From the NCBI GenBank assembly GCA_003339415.1, contig PDHQ01000333.1, positions 1 through 35,074 of the forward strand: a DNA stretch of 35,074 nucleotides, read 5' to 3'. A program made the position numbers and the translations under genes. Of this stretch, positions 23,277-32,786 are shown piece by piece. The notes beneath the pieces were generated by a model. It was not told the origin of the DNA. It ran no database searches and saw only the letters and a list, made by a program, of their open reading frames with translations. The number at the start of each line of letters is the position of its first letter. Position 1 is the first letter of the stretch. Source of the stretch: Ophiocordyceps camponoti-saundersi (nom. inval.) (Eukaryota; Ascomycota; Sordariomycetes; Hypocreales; Ophiocordycipitaceae).

Positions 23277-23896
23277 TGACCCAAAGCGCGGCCGCTACCG
23301 CTGAGCGTTCTGATGTAGGCATCTTTGCGCGTTACGTTTCTCCTTTGTTTCTCACGAGGCACGAGAGCTCCTGTTGTCGCAAGATGGAAGCGAACAGAAG
23401 AGAGGAAAGGAAAGGAAAGGGGGTTTTCGGGCGGAAAAGAAAAAAAGGCAAAGAAATACATACAGGCGGGTTCGCCGCCGTTCTGCATGATTAGATACCC
23501 GTTTAGCTACTGGCGAGTCGGTGTAGGTACCTACAGGCTACAAGCGAACCGGCCAGAGTACTCAATAATACAACGAGCTGTTTCGCTTTCTATATTGCAG
23601 TATTTGACCGAGTTGTCTCTGATGAAGAGCGTAAAGATTGCCGCGGAAGATTCCAGAGGTTCCTTCAGTCGACAATACGAGCCTAGTTCCTGTCTTTATC
23701 GGAGAGTGACAAAGAGTTGTAACGCCGAGGGACGGAGATTTGTAAGCTGCTAGCCTCGACTAGGCCAGAAAAACGTAAATTCCTCAGCACAAGGCCACAA
23801 GCACAAAATATCCTCGACCGCGCTCGCGATGCTCGACGGCACTCGACAGGAGACTGCAGGCAACGGCAACTCTGCTCCCTGTTCGGCCGGAGCGAG
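23277..23896. other. Intergenic region before gpi8
   Basis: 620 bp with the 3' end of the F-box-like gene (purine-rich near 23390-23460) and the promoter of gpi8. A GTAGGTACCTAC palindrome lies at 23523-23534. No gene is seen. Confidence 0.5.
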
Positions 23897-25234
23897 ATGA
23901 GGCTCACTCGGGACGTGATACGATGGCGGGCGGCGCCGCCCCTACCGCTGCCGCTGCCGCTGCCGCTGCTGCTGCTACTACTACTGCCACTGCTGCTGTC
24001 GCAGGCGTCGACGGCGGCGGCGGAGCACACGAGCAATTGGGCCGTGTTGGTGTGCACGTCGCGCTTCTGGTTCAACTACCGACACCTGGCCAACGTCCTG
24101 TCAATGTACCGGACGGTGAAGCGGCTGGGGATCCCGGACTCGCAGATCATCCTGATGCTGCCGGACGACATGGCGTGCAACCCGCGCAACGCGTTCCCCG
24201 GCACCGTCTACAGCAACTCGGACCGGGCCGTCGACCTCTACGGCGACAACATCGAGGTCGATTATCGCGGCTACGAGGTGACGGTGGAGAACTTCATCCG
24301 CCTTTTGACGGATAGGGTGGGCGCCGAGATGCCGCGGAGCAAGAGGCTCTTGACGGACGATCGGAGCAATATTCTCGTCTACATGACGGGCCATGGGGGC
24401 AACGAGTTTCTCAAGTTTCAGGATGCGGAGGAGATTGGGGCCTATGACTTGGCCGATGCGTTTGAGCAGATGTGGGAGAAGAAGCGGTTTGTTTACCCTT
24501 TCTCCCCCCTCTCTTTTTTTCCCTCATCTGTCCCTCGAACTCACGTCGCTTTGCTTTCGGCTAACACGTTTTATTTTTTTCCCCACAGTTATCACGAGAT
24601 ACTATTCATGATCGACACGTGCCAGGCAAACACCATGTACAGCCGGCTCTACTCACCTAACATTATCGCGACCGGGTCTTCGGAGCTGGACCAGTCGTCG
24701 TACTCCCACCACGCCGACAACGACGTGGGCGTGGCCGTCATCGATCGGTACACGTACTACAACCTCGAGTTCCTAGAGAACCAGGTGCAGGACCTCACCA
24801 GCCGCAAGACGGTGGGGGATCTGTTCGACAGCTACGACTACGACAAGATCCACTCCAACGCCGGGGTGCGGTACGACCTCTTTCCCGGCGGCGAGGCTGC
24901 GGCCAAGGCAAGGCTCATCACCGACTTCTTCGGCAACGTGCAGAACGTCGAAGTCGACCGGGCCAAGGACGAGGCTCTGGAGGAGGAGCTCGTCGCCCTG
25001 AGCAGGACGATTGCCATGCTCTTAGACAAGGGGGCGCGGGGGGGCGGCAACGCCACCACGACCGGCGGCGAGCAGACGGCCGAGGATGAGACGCGGAGGA
25101 CGCCGATGGTAGCCCGGAGAGGCGTCGTCGCCCTCGATGACGAAAGTCGGTGGGTGAAGAGGGCAGTTGGGGCTACGGCTCTGGCCGGCTGCGTGTTGCT
25201 CTGGGGCCTGGCGTCGTTTCTCGAGGGTGGCTGA
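23897..25234 (+). CDS. gpi8: GPI-anchor transamidase catalytic subunit Gpi8/PIG-K
   Basis: Cysteine protease of the C13 (legumain) family that cleaves the C-terminal signal of precursors and joins them to GPI in the ER. Exons 23897-24486 and 24589-25234 give 411 aa. The 102-nt intron (GTTTGT...CACAG) is removed because it restores EKKRYHEILFMIDTCQANT; it has no stop and is a multiple of three, so the frame reads through it. Catalytic His166 is in YMTGHGGNEF and Cys208 in IDTCQANTMY. The signal peptide (1-~40) is built from Leu/Pro repeats. SNWAVLVCTSRFWFNYRH starts the mature domain. A C-terminal membrane segment (VGATALAGCVLLWGLASFL) matches the single anchor of the family. Confidence 0.96.
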   Translation: MRLTRDVIRWRAAPPLPLPLPLPLLLLLLLPLLLSQASTAAAEHTSNWAVLVCTSRFWFNYRHLANVLSMYRTVKRLGIPDSQIILMLPDDMACNPRNAFPGTVYSNSDRAVDLYGDNIEVDYRGYEVTVENFIRLLTDRVGAEMPRSKRLLTDDRSNILVYMTGHGGNEFLKFQDAEEIGAYDLADAFEQMWEKKRFVYPFSPLSFFPSSVPRTHVALLSANTFYFFPHSYHEILFMIDTCQANTMYSRLYSPNIIATGSSELDQSSYSHHADNDVGVAVIDRYTYYNLEFLENQVQDLTSRKTVGDLFDSYDYDKIHSNAGVRYDLFPGGEAAAKARLITDFFGNVQNVEVDRAKDEALEEELVALSRTIAMLLDKGARGGGNATTTGGEQTAEDETRRTPMVARRGVVALDDESRWVKRAVGATALAGCVLLWGLASFLEGG

Positions 25235-25631
25235 TGACTCGGGGGTTTTCTGTTCTCTTGAAAGCTTGCCCGGCGCTGTTTGTGAATTTTTTTTTCCTTG
25301 TGTCACTGACTTGGTTTTCATCTCCCCCCTTTTTCTAAAGGAGCATCTTGCGATGCGATGCAATGCCATTTTATACCCGGGACGAAGCTAGACTGGGGAA
25401 ATAGAATGCTGTAAGAATTATATCGCGAGATCAAGTACAGACAGATTACTGTGGAAGAGAAAAAGGGTGGTGGTGGTCGTCGTCTCGAATCATAGAAATG
25501 CTTAGTCACCAGGTTTGTCATGATTTTTTTCTCTCCCACCCCTTCGCCTCTAGATACTTCCTCTCGCTCGCGTCAAGCGCAGCAATCGGCCAACAGCATA
25601 GCGGTGATGGAGGCATCGCGAAGACCGAACC
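25235..25631. other. Intergenic region between gpi8 and the TFIIIC gene
   Basis: 397 bp, A/T-richer than the neighbouring exons; it should hold the gpi8 3' UTR and the next promoter. No further feature is seen. Confidence 0.5.
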
Positions 25632-27891
25632 ATGGACAAAGACGAAGGCGAAGACGAGAGCAGCAACAAATTGGATGACACGGTTCATCGGAAGCGTCGT
25701 CGCGGACTGCCGCTGGAGACGCTGAAGCTACGATTCCGACCGCTGGCTCCGCACGCCGTGGCATGGTCGTGCGACGCCGAGCTGGCGGCAGCCCTGGACG
25801 AGGCCGTTCAAATTTTCCTTCCCGAGTACAATTCGAACGAGGCGCAGGTGCAGTTCTCCATGTCGTTGCAGGCGGCCGGGCTCTTTCGACCGCTGCCAGG
25901 AATCAACGAGAAGCTTCGGGCCGAAGAAGGCGTCGAGCTCGTGGAGCAGGAAGATGACGAAGATGAGGACGAGGACGAGGACGAGGATGAGGACAAATTT
26001 GCGTTTGCGGGGGTCGGGACTGGACTCGTCACCCGCTCTGGTGCGGCCCTGGGACAGACGGTCAGGGTGGAATGGTCCCCGAACGGGCTGGGCCATCGGC
26101 TCAGGCCTGTGCTGGCGGTGATGACGACGACGGGCTTCGTGCTCGTCATGGGCGAGAATGGGAGTACGGAGACGACGACTACGGCGACTACGACTGCGAC
26201 CTCGACGACGAGTACGAGAGCGAAGAAGGCGGCGCGTTCCTTTCGCAATTGGCGCATGCTTTGGGGCTTGGGCGCTAGGATGCCCGTGCCTGGCTTGAGT
26301 GAAGCCGATGATAAGATCGTATCGATGGCTTGGGCGCGGGAGATGGATCCCGGTCGGGCGTTGTTCTCGTACGCCAACGATGGGGGAGATATCGTCATCG
26401 TCTCTGTTGAGCGGCGATCCGGATGGCGAGTCCGCGAGAAGGCTCGGTTCGACGGTCGAGGTCCGCACAAGGTTCGGCAAAAAATGAAGGGGAGGGAGCC
26501 ATCCGGCGTGTTGGCCAGGAAGCGAAGGGCGAAGGATGAGATGGTAGTGCTTACTTGCTGGTCAGGTCGTGGACGGACGCGTTGCCGACTCGCTTCCTCG
26601 CGGGAGCGCCTTTTCCCTCCGATGGAGCCCCTGGCTCCGAGGCCCGGACGGTGATCGGACGGCCATGGTGGCCTACCTTGCCGACAACTACCTCGGCTTT
26701 CGGAAGGTCGTCGTCGGGAGGGATCTGGCTTTGCGCCTCGAGGCGTCTGATTCGGCCGGCGTCTGTGTCTTTCTCGGTGCTGATGCCTTTGTTGAGTGGG
26801 AAGATGCGGTGCGTTATTTTTTTGGGTGAAAAAAAGGGGGAGGAGACAGGCGATAGAGCTGATAACCCCCTGATTTTCGCAGCTATGGCCCTCTGTTGAT
26901 GGCGGCGGATGGATGGCACGCGGTATCTTGGCGACGCCTTTCGATCCGAAGCCGTTTGAGGTCGATCTCTGCGGGCGAGCGGACGAGCCGGTGGCCCCTC
27001 ACTGCAAATGGCAGTGCGAGACGCTGTGTCCGGACTCGAAGTCGTCGACAAATCCGATCACCGGGCTGATCGTGCACGCGCCCGACGGCGACGACGATGA
27101 CGATGACGACGACGACAAGCCTCCAACGCCGAGATACACGCTCGTTCGTCTATCCGCAACGGCAACGAACGATGACTGGTATCAGACGACGCTGCCAGCT
27201 CATTCTGCCCGCGTCCCGCAATGGGCAGAGTACGTGCGGGCGCAGACGTTGCGGCTCGTGCCCCGTCTGGCGGCCATGCAGGCGTCCGACTCTGACTCTG
27301 ACTCGGACGACATGGACGACGAAGACGACGACGAAGACGAAGACAGGGGAGGGGGCAAGGCCATGGCACGCGTTCATCCATATCGTTTCCGCTTCTGGGG
27401 GCTGGCTGCTTCGCCCGGTGACGGGTCGACTGTGGTGCTGGTATCGAAGCACAGCACGCAGCATGCGGATCGTAGGGCTCGGTCGAGGCTACTCTTTGGT
27501 TGGCGCGGCGGCGGCGGCGGCGGCGAAGGAGGAGGAGGAGGAGATGAAGGTGAAGAAGGTGAACAGCAGCAACAAGAACAACAGGACGACGACGACGACG
27601 ACAATGGAAGACGAAGACGAAGACGGTCTGGTAAACGGCTTACGACGGAGGGACGGCTTTGGGAGGCTACGTACGGGAACGGAGACGACTGCCTCCCACT
27701 GTCGTCCGGCTCGGCTGGTGAGGAGAGCGGTTTGAGAGACAGGTTTCGGCCTGCTCTCTCGCTGCAGCGGTGCGTCTTTTGCGAGGGTCAGGTTGGTGAT
27801 GTTTCGGCGACGGAGTCTCGATGTGAGAGGGGACACAGTTTCGGCAAGTTTTTCTCCTCCTCCTCCTCCTTCTTCTTCTTCCTCTCCTCCC

Positions 27892-27955
<64 letters not shown>

Positions 27956-28256
27956 CCCCCCTCTCTCTCTCTCTCTCCTCTCTTCTCATGATCTCAACAT
28001 GTTCAAACGTCGTCGTACGAAAAGCCAGAGAACTAATAGAGAAACAGCCAGGTGCGCGGCGACGGGACTGGCCATCATGGCGCCCGGCGTCTCCCGTCCC
28101 TGTGGCGTCTGCGGGCTGCGATGCCTCGTCCACAGCGAGTTGTCGAAGCTGGCTCGTCGCTACCTCGGCACCGAGCTTGAGCTTCGGCGGGGAGGGGAAG
28201 AGGGAGAGGGAGACGATGGGGATGTTTGTGGTGGCTGTGGAGGAAAGTTTGTATGA
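25632..28256 (+). CDS. TFIIIC subunit with WD-like N-terminal region and C-terminal zinc finger (TFIIIC90-type)
   Basis: Predicted RNA polymerase III factor TFIIIC subunit with an N-terminal TFIIIC-delta region and a C-terminal zinc finger. Exons 25632-26471, 26566-26808, 26883-27847 and 28052-28256 give 750 aa. The N terminus (FRPLAPHAVAWSCDAELAAA, FLPEY) has the first propeller-like blade; RVEWSPNGLG and SLRWSPWLRGPDGDRTA are typical repeats. The finger is created by splicing: C658-x2-C661, C675, H679, C684, then C700-x2-C703 and C707, with AATGLAIMAPGVSRPCGVC matching the family. Acidic runs (~110-121, ~420-430, ~500-510), a Gly tract and a Gln-rich stretch are low-complexity insertions. 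The donor of intron 1 (GTTCGG) is weak but phase-consistent. Intron 3 (204 nt) holds a (CT)n repeat and has an ACTAATA branch site. Confidence 0.85.
27897..27977. repeat. (CT)n microsatellite inside TFIIIC intron 3
   Basis: About 28 CT units, a C8 run, then about eight more CT units. The repeat lies wholly inside the intron that interrupts the zinc finger. Confidence 0.95.
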
Positions 28257-28691
28257 TTTTTTTTCTTTCTTTACCCTTTTCTTACTTCACAATCGATATT
28301 GGGCTTTGACTCGTGTTTGTGGGTGGGAGAGAGAATCGCTGCTTGATTTGTGTAGCGAGCTTTGAAGTGAAAAGGGGGCTGGATGTGAGCATTGCTCTGT
28401 TTATCCATGCCTTCTTGTGGACGTGATGTCGTATCCATACCTATTCACGAGGAGGAGAGAAGAGAGAATATGAGAGCCAGCTTGGATTGATCCTCAGATC
28501 TACCTCCCCTAAGCGAATCCTGTCGTGATATCAAGTCTCGCCAACATTGATTTTCCTCCCAGAACCAATCCTAAATCTCAAGACCAGGAGAATCACCAGC
28601 TTCAAAATCCCCTTCGAAACGATTCCCCCCTCCATTTCGAAACGGAAGAAAGGGAAAGAGGCGAGGGTAAAGGGTAAGGGCAGTGAGTAGT
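28257..28691. other. Convergent intergenic region
   Basis: 435 bp between the stop codons of the TFIIIC and cyanovirin-like genes, presumably both 3' UTRs. Nothing else is recognised. Confidence 0.5.
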
Positions 28692-29553
28692 TTAAGTGGA
28701 AAACTCGGGGCTGCCGTCACCCCAATGCTCTCCACAGACGAACCTTCCATCCACGACCTTTAACGCGAGTTCATCGTCCTGAACTAAAGAAAAAAACGAA
28801 GGGTTGAAGAGTGAAGAAGAAGAGAAAAAAAACGTCAGAAAAGAATCTGTCTCTCTTTTTTTTGGGTTGTTTTTTTTGGGGGGGGGGAAGGGGGGTGGTT
28901 TGATAGAAGAAATTCTTTGTTTACCTCGGGAACTGAGTATGACTTGAGGACGAGTCGGAGCGCCAAAACGATCCTCACAACTGCAATGAAGGACCAAATC
29001 CTCCATCTCATTGAAGAAGACGTCACAATCGTAACAGCCATCATTCAAATTTCCCCTTTATTTTTTTGTCACCCTCGTCTCAGTCAAGGATCAACCAAAG
29101 GGCGAAAAGACGAAGCAAAACATGCGAGAGGTACGCGAGTGAAAACCCGACGGTGAACCAAAACATGTACTGAAAGACGGACCTTTTCATCTGCGAGAGG
29201 GTTATGAGGCCCTCGTCGGGGAGGTAATCTGCGCAGTTGGTTATATCCATGTTTGTGCGCCAGATGTTTCCGTAGGCGTCGTAGCAGCGGCCTTGGAGGA
29301 TTGTTTTGATGGTTGAGTAGGCGTCGGTGTAGCGGGTTAGGATCAGGGTTGGACAGAGGGTTGGGAGGGGGGTGGAGGGCGTTAGGGTCGTTGGTTCGAG
29401 GATGAAGGCTTCGAGGGTTTCTTCTTCGGCGGTGGTTGTGGTGGTGGTGGTGGTTGAGGTTGAGGTTGGGTTGCTTTCGGCTTTGGTCGTTGCGATGAGG
29501 AGGAGGAAGAGGGGGAGGAGGAGGGTGAGGAGAAGGGCGGGTTGGAAACGCAT
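28692..29553 (-). CDS. Secreted cyanovirin-N-like (CVNH) protein
   Basis: Three exons, 29553-29183, 29055-28925 and 28783-28692 (introns 127 and 141 nt), encode 197 aa; phases agree at both junctions. Residues 1-25 are a clear signal peptide (Leu-rich, ending ATTKA). A Ser/Thr-rich linker (28-41, with Thr8) follows. The rest resembles the two tandem repeats of the CVNH lectin fold: CPTLILT...LQGRCYDAYGNIW...DITNCADYL (67-111), then GNLNDGCYDCDV...LVLHCSCEDRFG...ILSS and a final VVDGRFVCGEHWG. Eight Cys in the mature part suggest disulfides. CVNH proteins bind mannose-rich glycans, which is only a family expectation here. Intron 1 ends in TAAAG. Unspliced, the two halves look like unrelated small ORFs. 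Alternative: a fungal small secreted cysteine-rich protein of another fold. Confidence 0.72.
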
Positions 29554-29720
29554 CTTGGTGGCTTTGCTTTGCTTGTCTTGATGGATGTTGATGGATGAAT
29601 AGATGAGGGAAGGTGTTTGAGATGGTAGATCGAAGGACTGGAAGATGGGAGGGAGATGGGATAGATGGAAAGAGAGTGGCGGAGGTTGAGAATCGAGGTT
29701 GAGAAGAAGTGCAAACGAAG

Positions 29721-29760
29721 GTCAAGGTCAAGGCCAAGGTCAAGGCCAAGGTCAAGGTCA
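29721..29760. repeat. Hexanucleotide repeat GTCAAG/GCCAAG
   Basis: Six full units and a partial one, alternating GTCAAG and GCCAAG, 168-207 bp upstream of the CVNH-like start. On the sense strand it reads CTTGAC/CTTGGC. Confidence 0.9.
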
Positions 29761-29990
29761 GGTGATGAGAGATAGGTAGGTAGGCAAGGCGAGGTAAGGC
29801 AGGTGAAAGAAGGAGATGGAAGACAAGTGGAAGGAGAGCCTGAGGCTGCCACCTGCCAGCTGCGAAATGCATACATACAGAGGTAGGTAGTCAACAGGCC
29901 CTACAGGCCCAACAGGCTGCCAAGGTATCTGGGCAGTGCTCGATAGAGGTGCTCTACAGAGGCTCATAGAGAGAGGCAGAGACGGAGAGA

Positions 29991-30020
29991 GAGGCAGAGG
30001 CAGAGGCAGAGGCAGAGGTA
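29991..30020. repeat. (GAGGCA)n hexanucleotide repeat
   Basis: Four GAGGCA units and a fifth GAGGTA. Confidence 0.9.
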
Positions 30021-30169
30021 GTATATAAGCTGGTAGATAGATTCCCGGCATTTCCGCGCATCCATCCATCCATCCATCCTCTCCACGCGTCTTGGTCTTT
30101 CTTCCCTTGGCTGGGGTACCGGTACTCGGCCATTCTTTTTCTTCATCTTGATATCTCATCCCGAGATCT

Positions 30170-30172
<3 letters not shown>

Positions 30173-30201
<29 letters not shown>
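30173..30201. repeat. (CT)n microsatellite
   Basis: About 14 CT units in the CVNH-SH3 intergenic region. Confidence 0.9.
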
Positions 30202-30205
<4 letters not shown>

Positions 30206-30782
30206 GAGACTCATCTTTCTAAATCTTCCCCCCTCCCCCTCTCTTCCTCCATATCACTCAGGCACACACGCAGTTCCCACAAGATGCCTCCACCCCCTTA
30301 ACCTCTCTCTCCTCCAACCCACTCACCCATCCTAAACAAAGAAAAAAAAAAGATGAAAAGAAAGAAAAGGTAAAGCGGGCTGATGTTTTCTTCTTGTTTT
30401 TTTTTCCGCATCGTCGTCACCGTCGTAGTCAAACATCCATCCACATCACCTGCCCCGGCCACGCTTTGGATGCCAAGATAAGACGGGTAAGGGTGAAGCG
30501 ACGAAGGACAAAAAAAAAAGGAATTTGCAAGAGAAAGAGAAAGAAGAAAGAAAAGAAAAGAAGAGTGAAAGACAATTGAAAAAAAGAAAAAAGAAAAAAA
30601 AGGGGGGGAGGAATCGTCAGGACTCGTCACCACCCCCGAGCCAGGCTTTTCTTCTTCTCCATCTTCTTGTTGATGCCATAATGTGCCCTTGAACATAAAA
30701 AAAACGTCAGCCGCGCCATCCGTCACAGATCGTTCAAAGTCCCAGTTCCAAGCCCTCTCGAGAGACAATAAAACGATTGCCT

Positions 30783-32740
30783 TCAGCCCGGAAGCGGCTT
30801 TCTGCTCACGGGACCCATGGGCGGATGTTGCGGCGGAGGTCCGGGAGGCGATATGCGATACCGGGGCTTCATCGGCCCTTGGCGGTTCATCGGCGGTCCG
30901 CTGTTCAATAGCATCGATCCGCCTACGCCGCCGTTGACCCCCATCGGTCCGGTCCGGAAACTCTGTCCCTGAAGGCCTGAAGGAGACGGGGGCCGTCCCA
31001 AGTTTCCGCCGGGAGGACCCGTCCTGGGCGGACCCTGGAACTGGACCTTCATCTGGTTGGGGCCCCGCCCCGGGCCTGTCGGGTTCACGGGAGGACCCGC
31101 ACGAGGCGCGCCCTGTGGATGACGCGGCTTCACGGGCCGTGTCGAGAGGCACGTCCGCGGCACGACGCCCTGCTGCGTTCGATCGAGACGGCTGACCAGG
31201 CACTACAGCATCGACCGCGTTAGAAGGTTCGGGTTCGAGCGCATCGGCAAAGAGGAACGATGTCCAAGAAGGGGGGGGGGAGAAACTCACCCATCCGTCG
31301 TCGTACTCGTGAAGCACACGAATCAACTCCCCGATCCGAAGCTCCATCTCGTCGTCCAACGTCGGCTTGAAGTCGAGCTGGACGCGGTGGACGGCGCTGA
31401 CGGGAGGCCCACCGGCAGCCGCCACATCCGACGAAACGGACGTGAGGCTGTAGTCGGTCCCCGTCGGGCTCGACGGCCCCCATTTCCTCGACAGGTCGAC
31501 GCTGCCGGAGGGCCCCGGATGCCTGACCGGACCATGGCCTGTGGCATCAGGCCCCCCGGCGAACGGGTTCGAAGTTCCGGCGATGCTCCCCGACGAGGTG
31601 CTGAAGCTGCGGACGCTCTGCTCCTCGGCGATGGTGGAGGGGACATTGTCGAACGGGTTGCTGATGGAGCGGTCCCACGAACTCGCCAGGGGCGCGGGCG
31701 CCGTAGCGGGTGCCGCCGCCGCCGCCGCCATGGGACCCCTGCTCGTCCGCTTCTCGAGCCCGTTCCAGTTGGGCAGGAATTGGGTGACGGGACGGAGGCT
31801 GATGCGAGGCGCGCCCGGGTTGTCTCGAGACGACGACGACTCGAACGGGTTCGATATGGCGCCGAAGCCCTTGCGGGACTTTTCATCCTCGAGCTTGTAG
31901 CCCTTGGCCGCGTGCTTGCGCCGACGCTTGAGCAGGAAGAAGGCTATCAGGCCCAAGGCGACGATGCCGCCGATGACGCCCAAGGCTATGCCGACCTTTG
32001 CGCCGACGGTCGAGCCGCCTTTGTCGCCGCCCCCGTGGTCGCTGCCTTTTCTTCCCCTGGACAGGTCGGCGGCGGCGTGGGGGGTAGGTGTCGGGGTCGG
32101 TGAGGGGACGGGAGATGGAGTGGGCGTAGGCGATAGAGTAGGCGACGACTCTGCCGGCGAAGACGACGACAAGGGCGACGACTCCGACTCCGACTCCAGC
32201 GAGTCATCATCATCATCTTCGCTCGTCGGCGTGGCGAGCGCGGCATCTAAGCTGCCGCTGGTGGCCTGAGCCGTACTGGGGGTCTCGGTCGTGGGAGAGG
32301 GCCGGGCGACGGCGTCCCCGAGGGGTTTGCCCTCTATTCGGGCGAGCTTTCGATCCGAGGCCGGACTTGGGGCGGCCGAGGGAGGAGGTCTAGCATCCTC
32401 GCTTAGCGTGACGTAGCCGCCGATCGGGCCGGAAAAGGTAGGGTCCAGGGTTTTGTAGATGGTTTCGATGACGGTCCTCATGTCAGCTAAAAAAAACACG
32501 CGTCAGTAGCTTGCCTCCAGCCTAAATAGGTATCATGGAGAGTCGCTCACCATCTTTGGCCAACCGATTTACCTGATTCAGGCCTTTGGCTTCGTTTACC
32601 GACGGAGGAGGAGGAGGAGGAGGAACTGGCGGAGGCGGAGGATTTCGATCATTGTTGATCATCTGCATGTTGACAAAGCGATCGTCACTGTAGACATCGC
32701 GTCTGTCGTGTAACGACCGATGTAGATGCTTATGCGCCAT
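30783..32740 (-). CDS. Single-pass membrane protein with SH3 domain and NPF motifs
   Basis: Exons 32740-32551, 32486-31291 and 31202-30783 (introns 64 and 88 nt) give 601 aa. The N-terminal ~220 residues are Pro/Ser/Thr-rich with a polyproline run (~33-46) and an acidic patch (DDDDD). One transmembrane helix lies at about 228-249 (VGIALGVIGGIVALGLIAFFLL), followed by KRRRKH, so the C-terminal part is probably cytosolic. Three NPF tripeptides occur at about 276, 340 and 370. The SH3 domain (~428-481) is completed by splicing at intron 2: VQLDFKP, ELRIGEL, YDDGW joined to CLVSRLDRTQQGVVPRTCL. The last ~115 residues are Pro/Gly/Arg-rich with PxxP ligands. It is not Sho1, which has four membrane spans. 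No signal peptide is seen. The role is unknown; an endocytic or cell-polarity adaptor is an inference. Confidence 0.85.
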
Positions 32741-32744
32741 GATT

Positions 32745-32786
<42 letters not shown>

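Larger units (their letters stand above)
29554..30782. promoter_or_regulatory. Repeat-rich upstream region of the CVNH-like gene
   Basis: 1.2 kb between the CVNH-like start and the end of the SH3 gene, both minus strand. It holds (GTCAAG/GCCAAG)n at 29721-29760, AGGTAGGTAGG near 29775, (GAGGCA)n at 29991-30020, (CT)n at about 30173-30201 and purine-rich DNA from 30335 to 30610. The CVNH promoter must lie in the left part and the SH3-gene 3' UTR in the right part. Confidence 0.5.

Noticed and set aside
12764..25234. A functional secretory-pathway cluster of alg1, msc2 and gpi8
   Set aside because: Unrelated genes (ubc15, snu23, dph5, bli-3-like) lie between them, and the order looks like ordinary housekeeping spacing.
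27848..28051. Ser/Leu-repeat segment as real part of the TFIIIC protein
   Set aside because: It would disrupt the zinc finger; consensus branch site, acceptor and phase support an intron.
30298..31290. Read-through C-terminal tail of the SH3 protein after the DDGW codons
   Set aside because: It breaks the SH3 domain; splicing at 31290/31203 restores the conserved second half of the domain and a Pro-rich C terminus.
30783..32740. Assignment of the membrane SH3 protein as the Sho1 osmosensor, tempting because of nearby hog1
   Set aside because: Sho1 has four N-terminal membrane spans and a C-terminal SH3; this protein has one central span, NPF motifs and a Pro-rich tail after the SH3.
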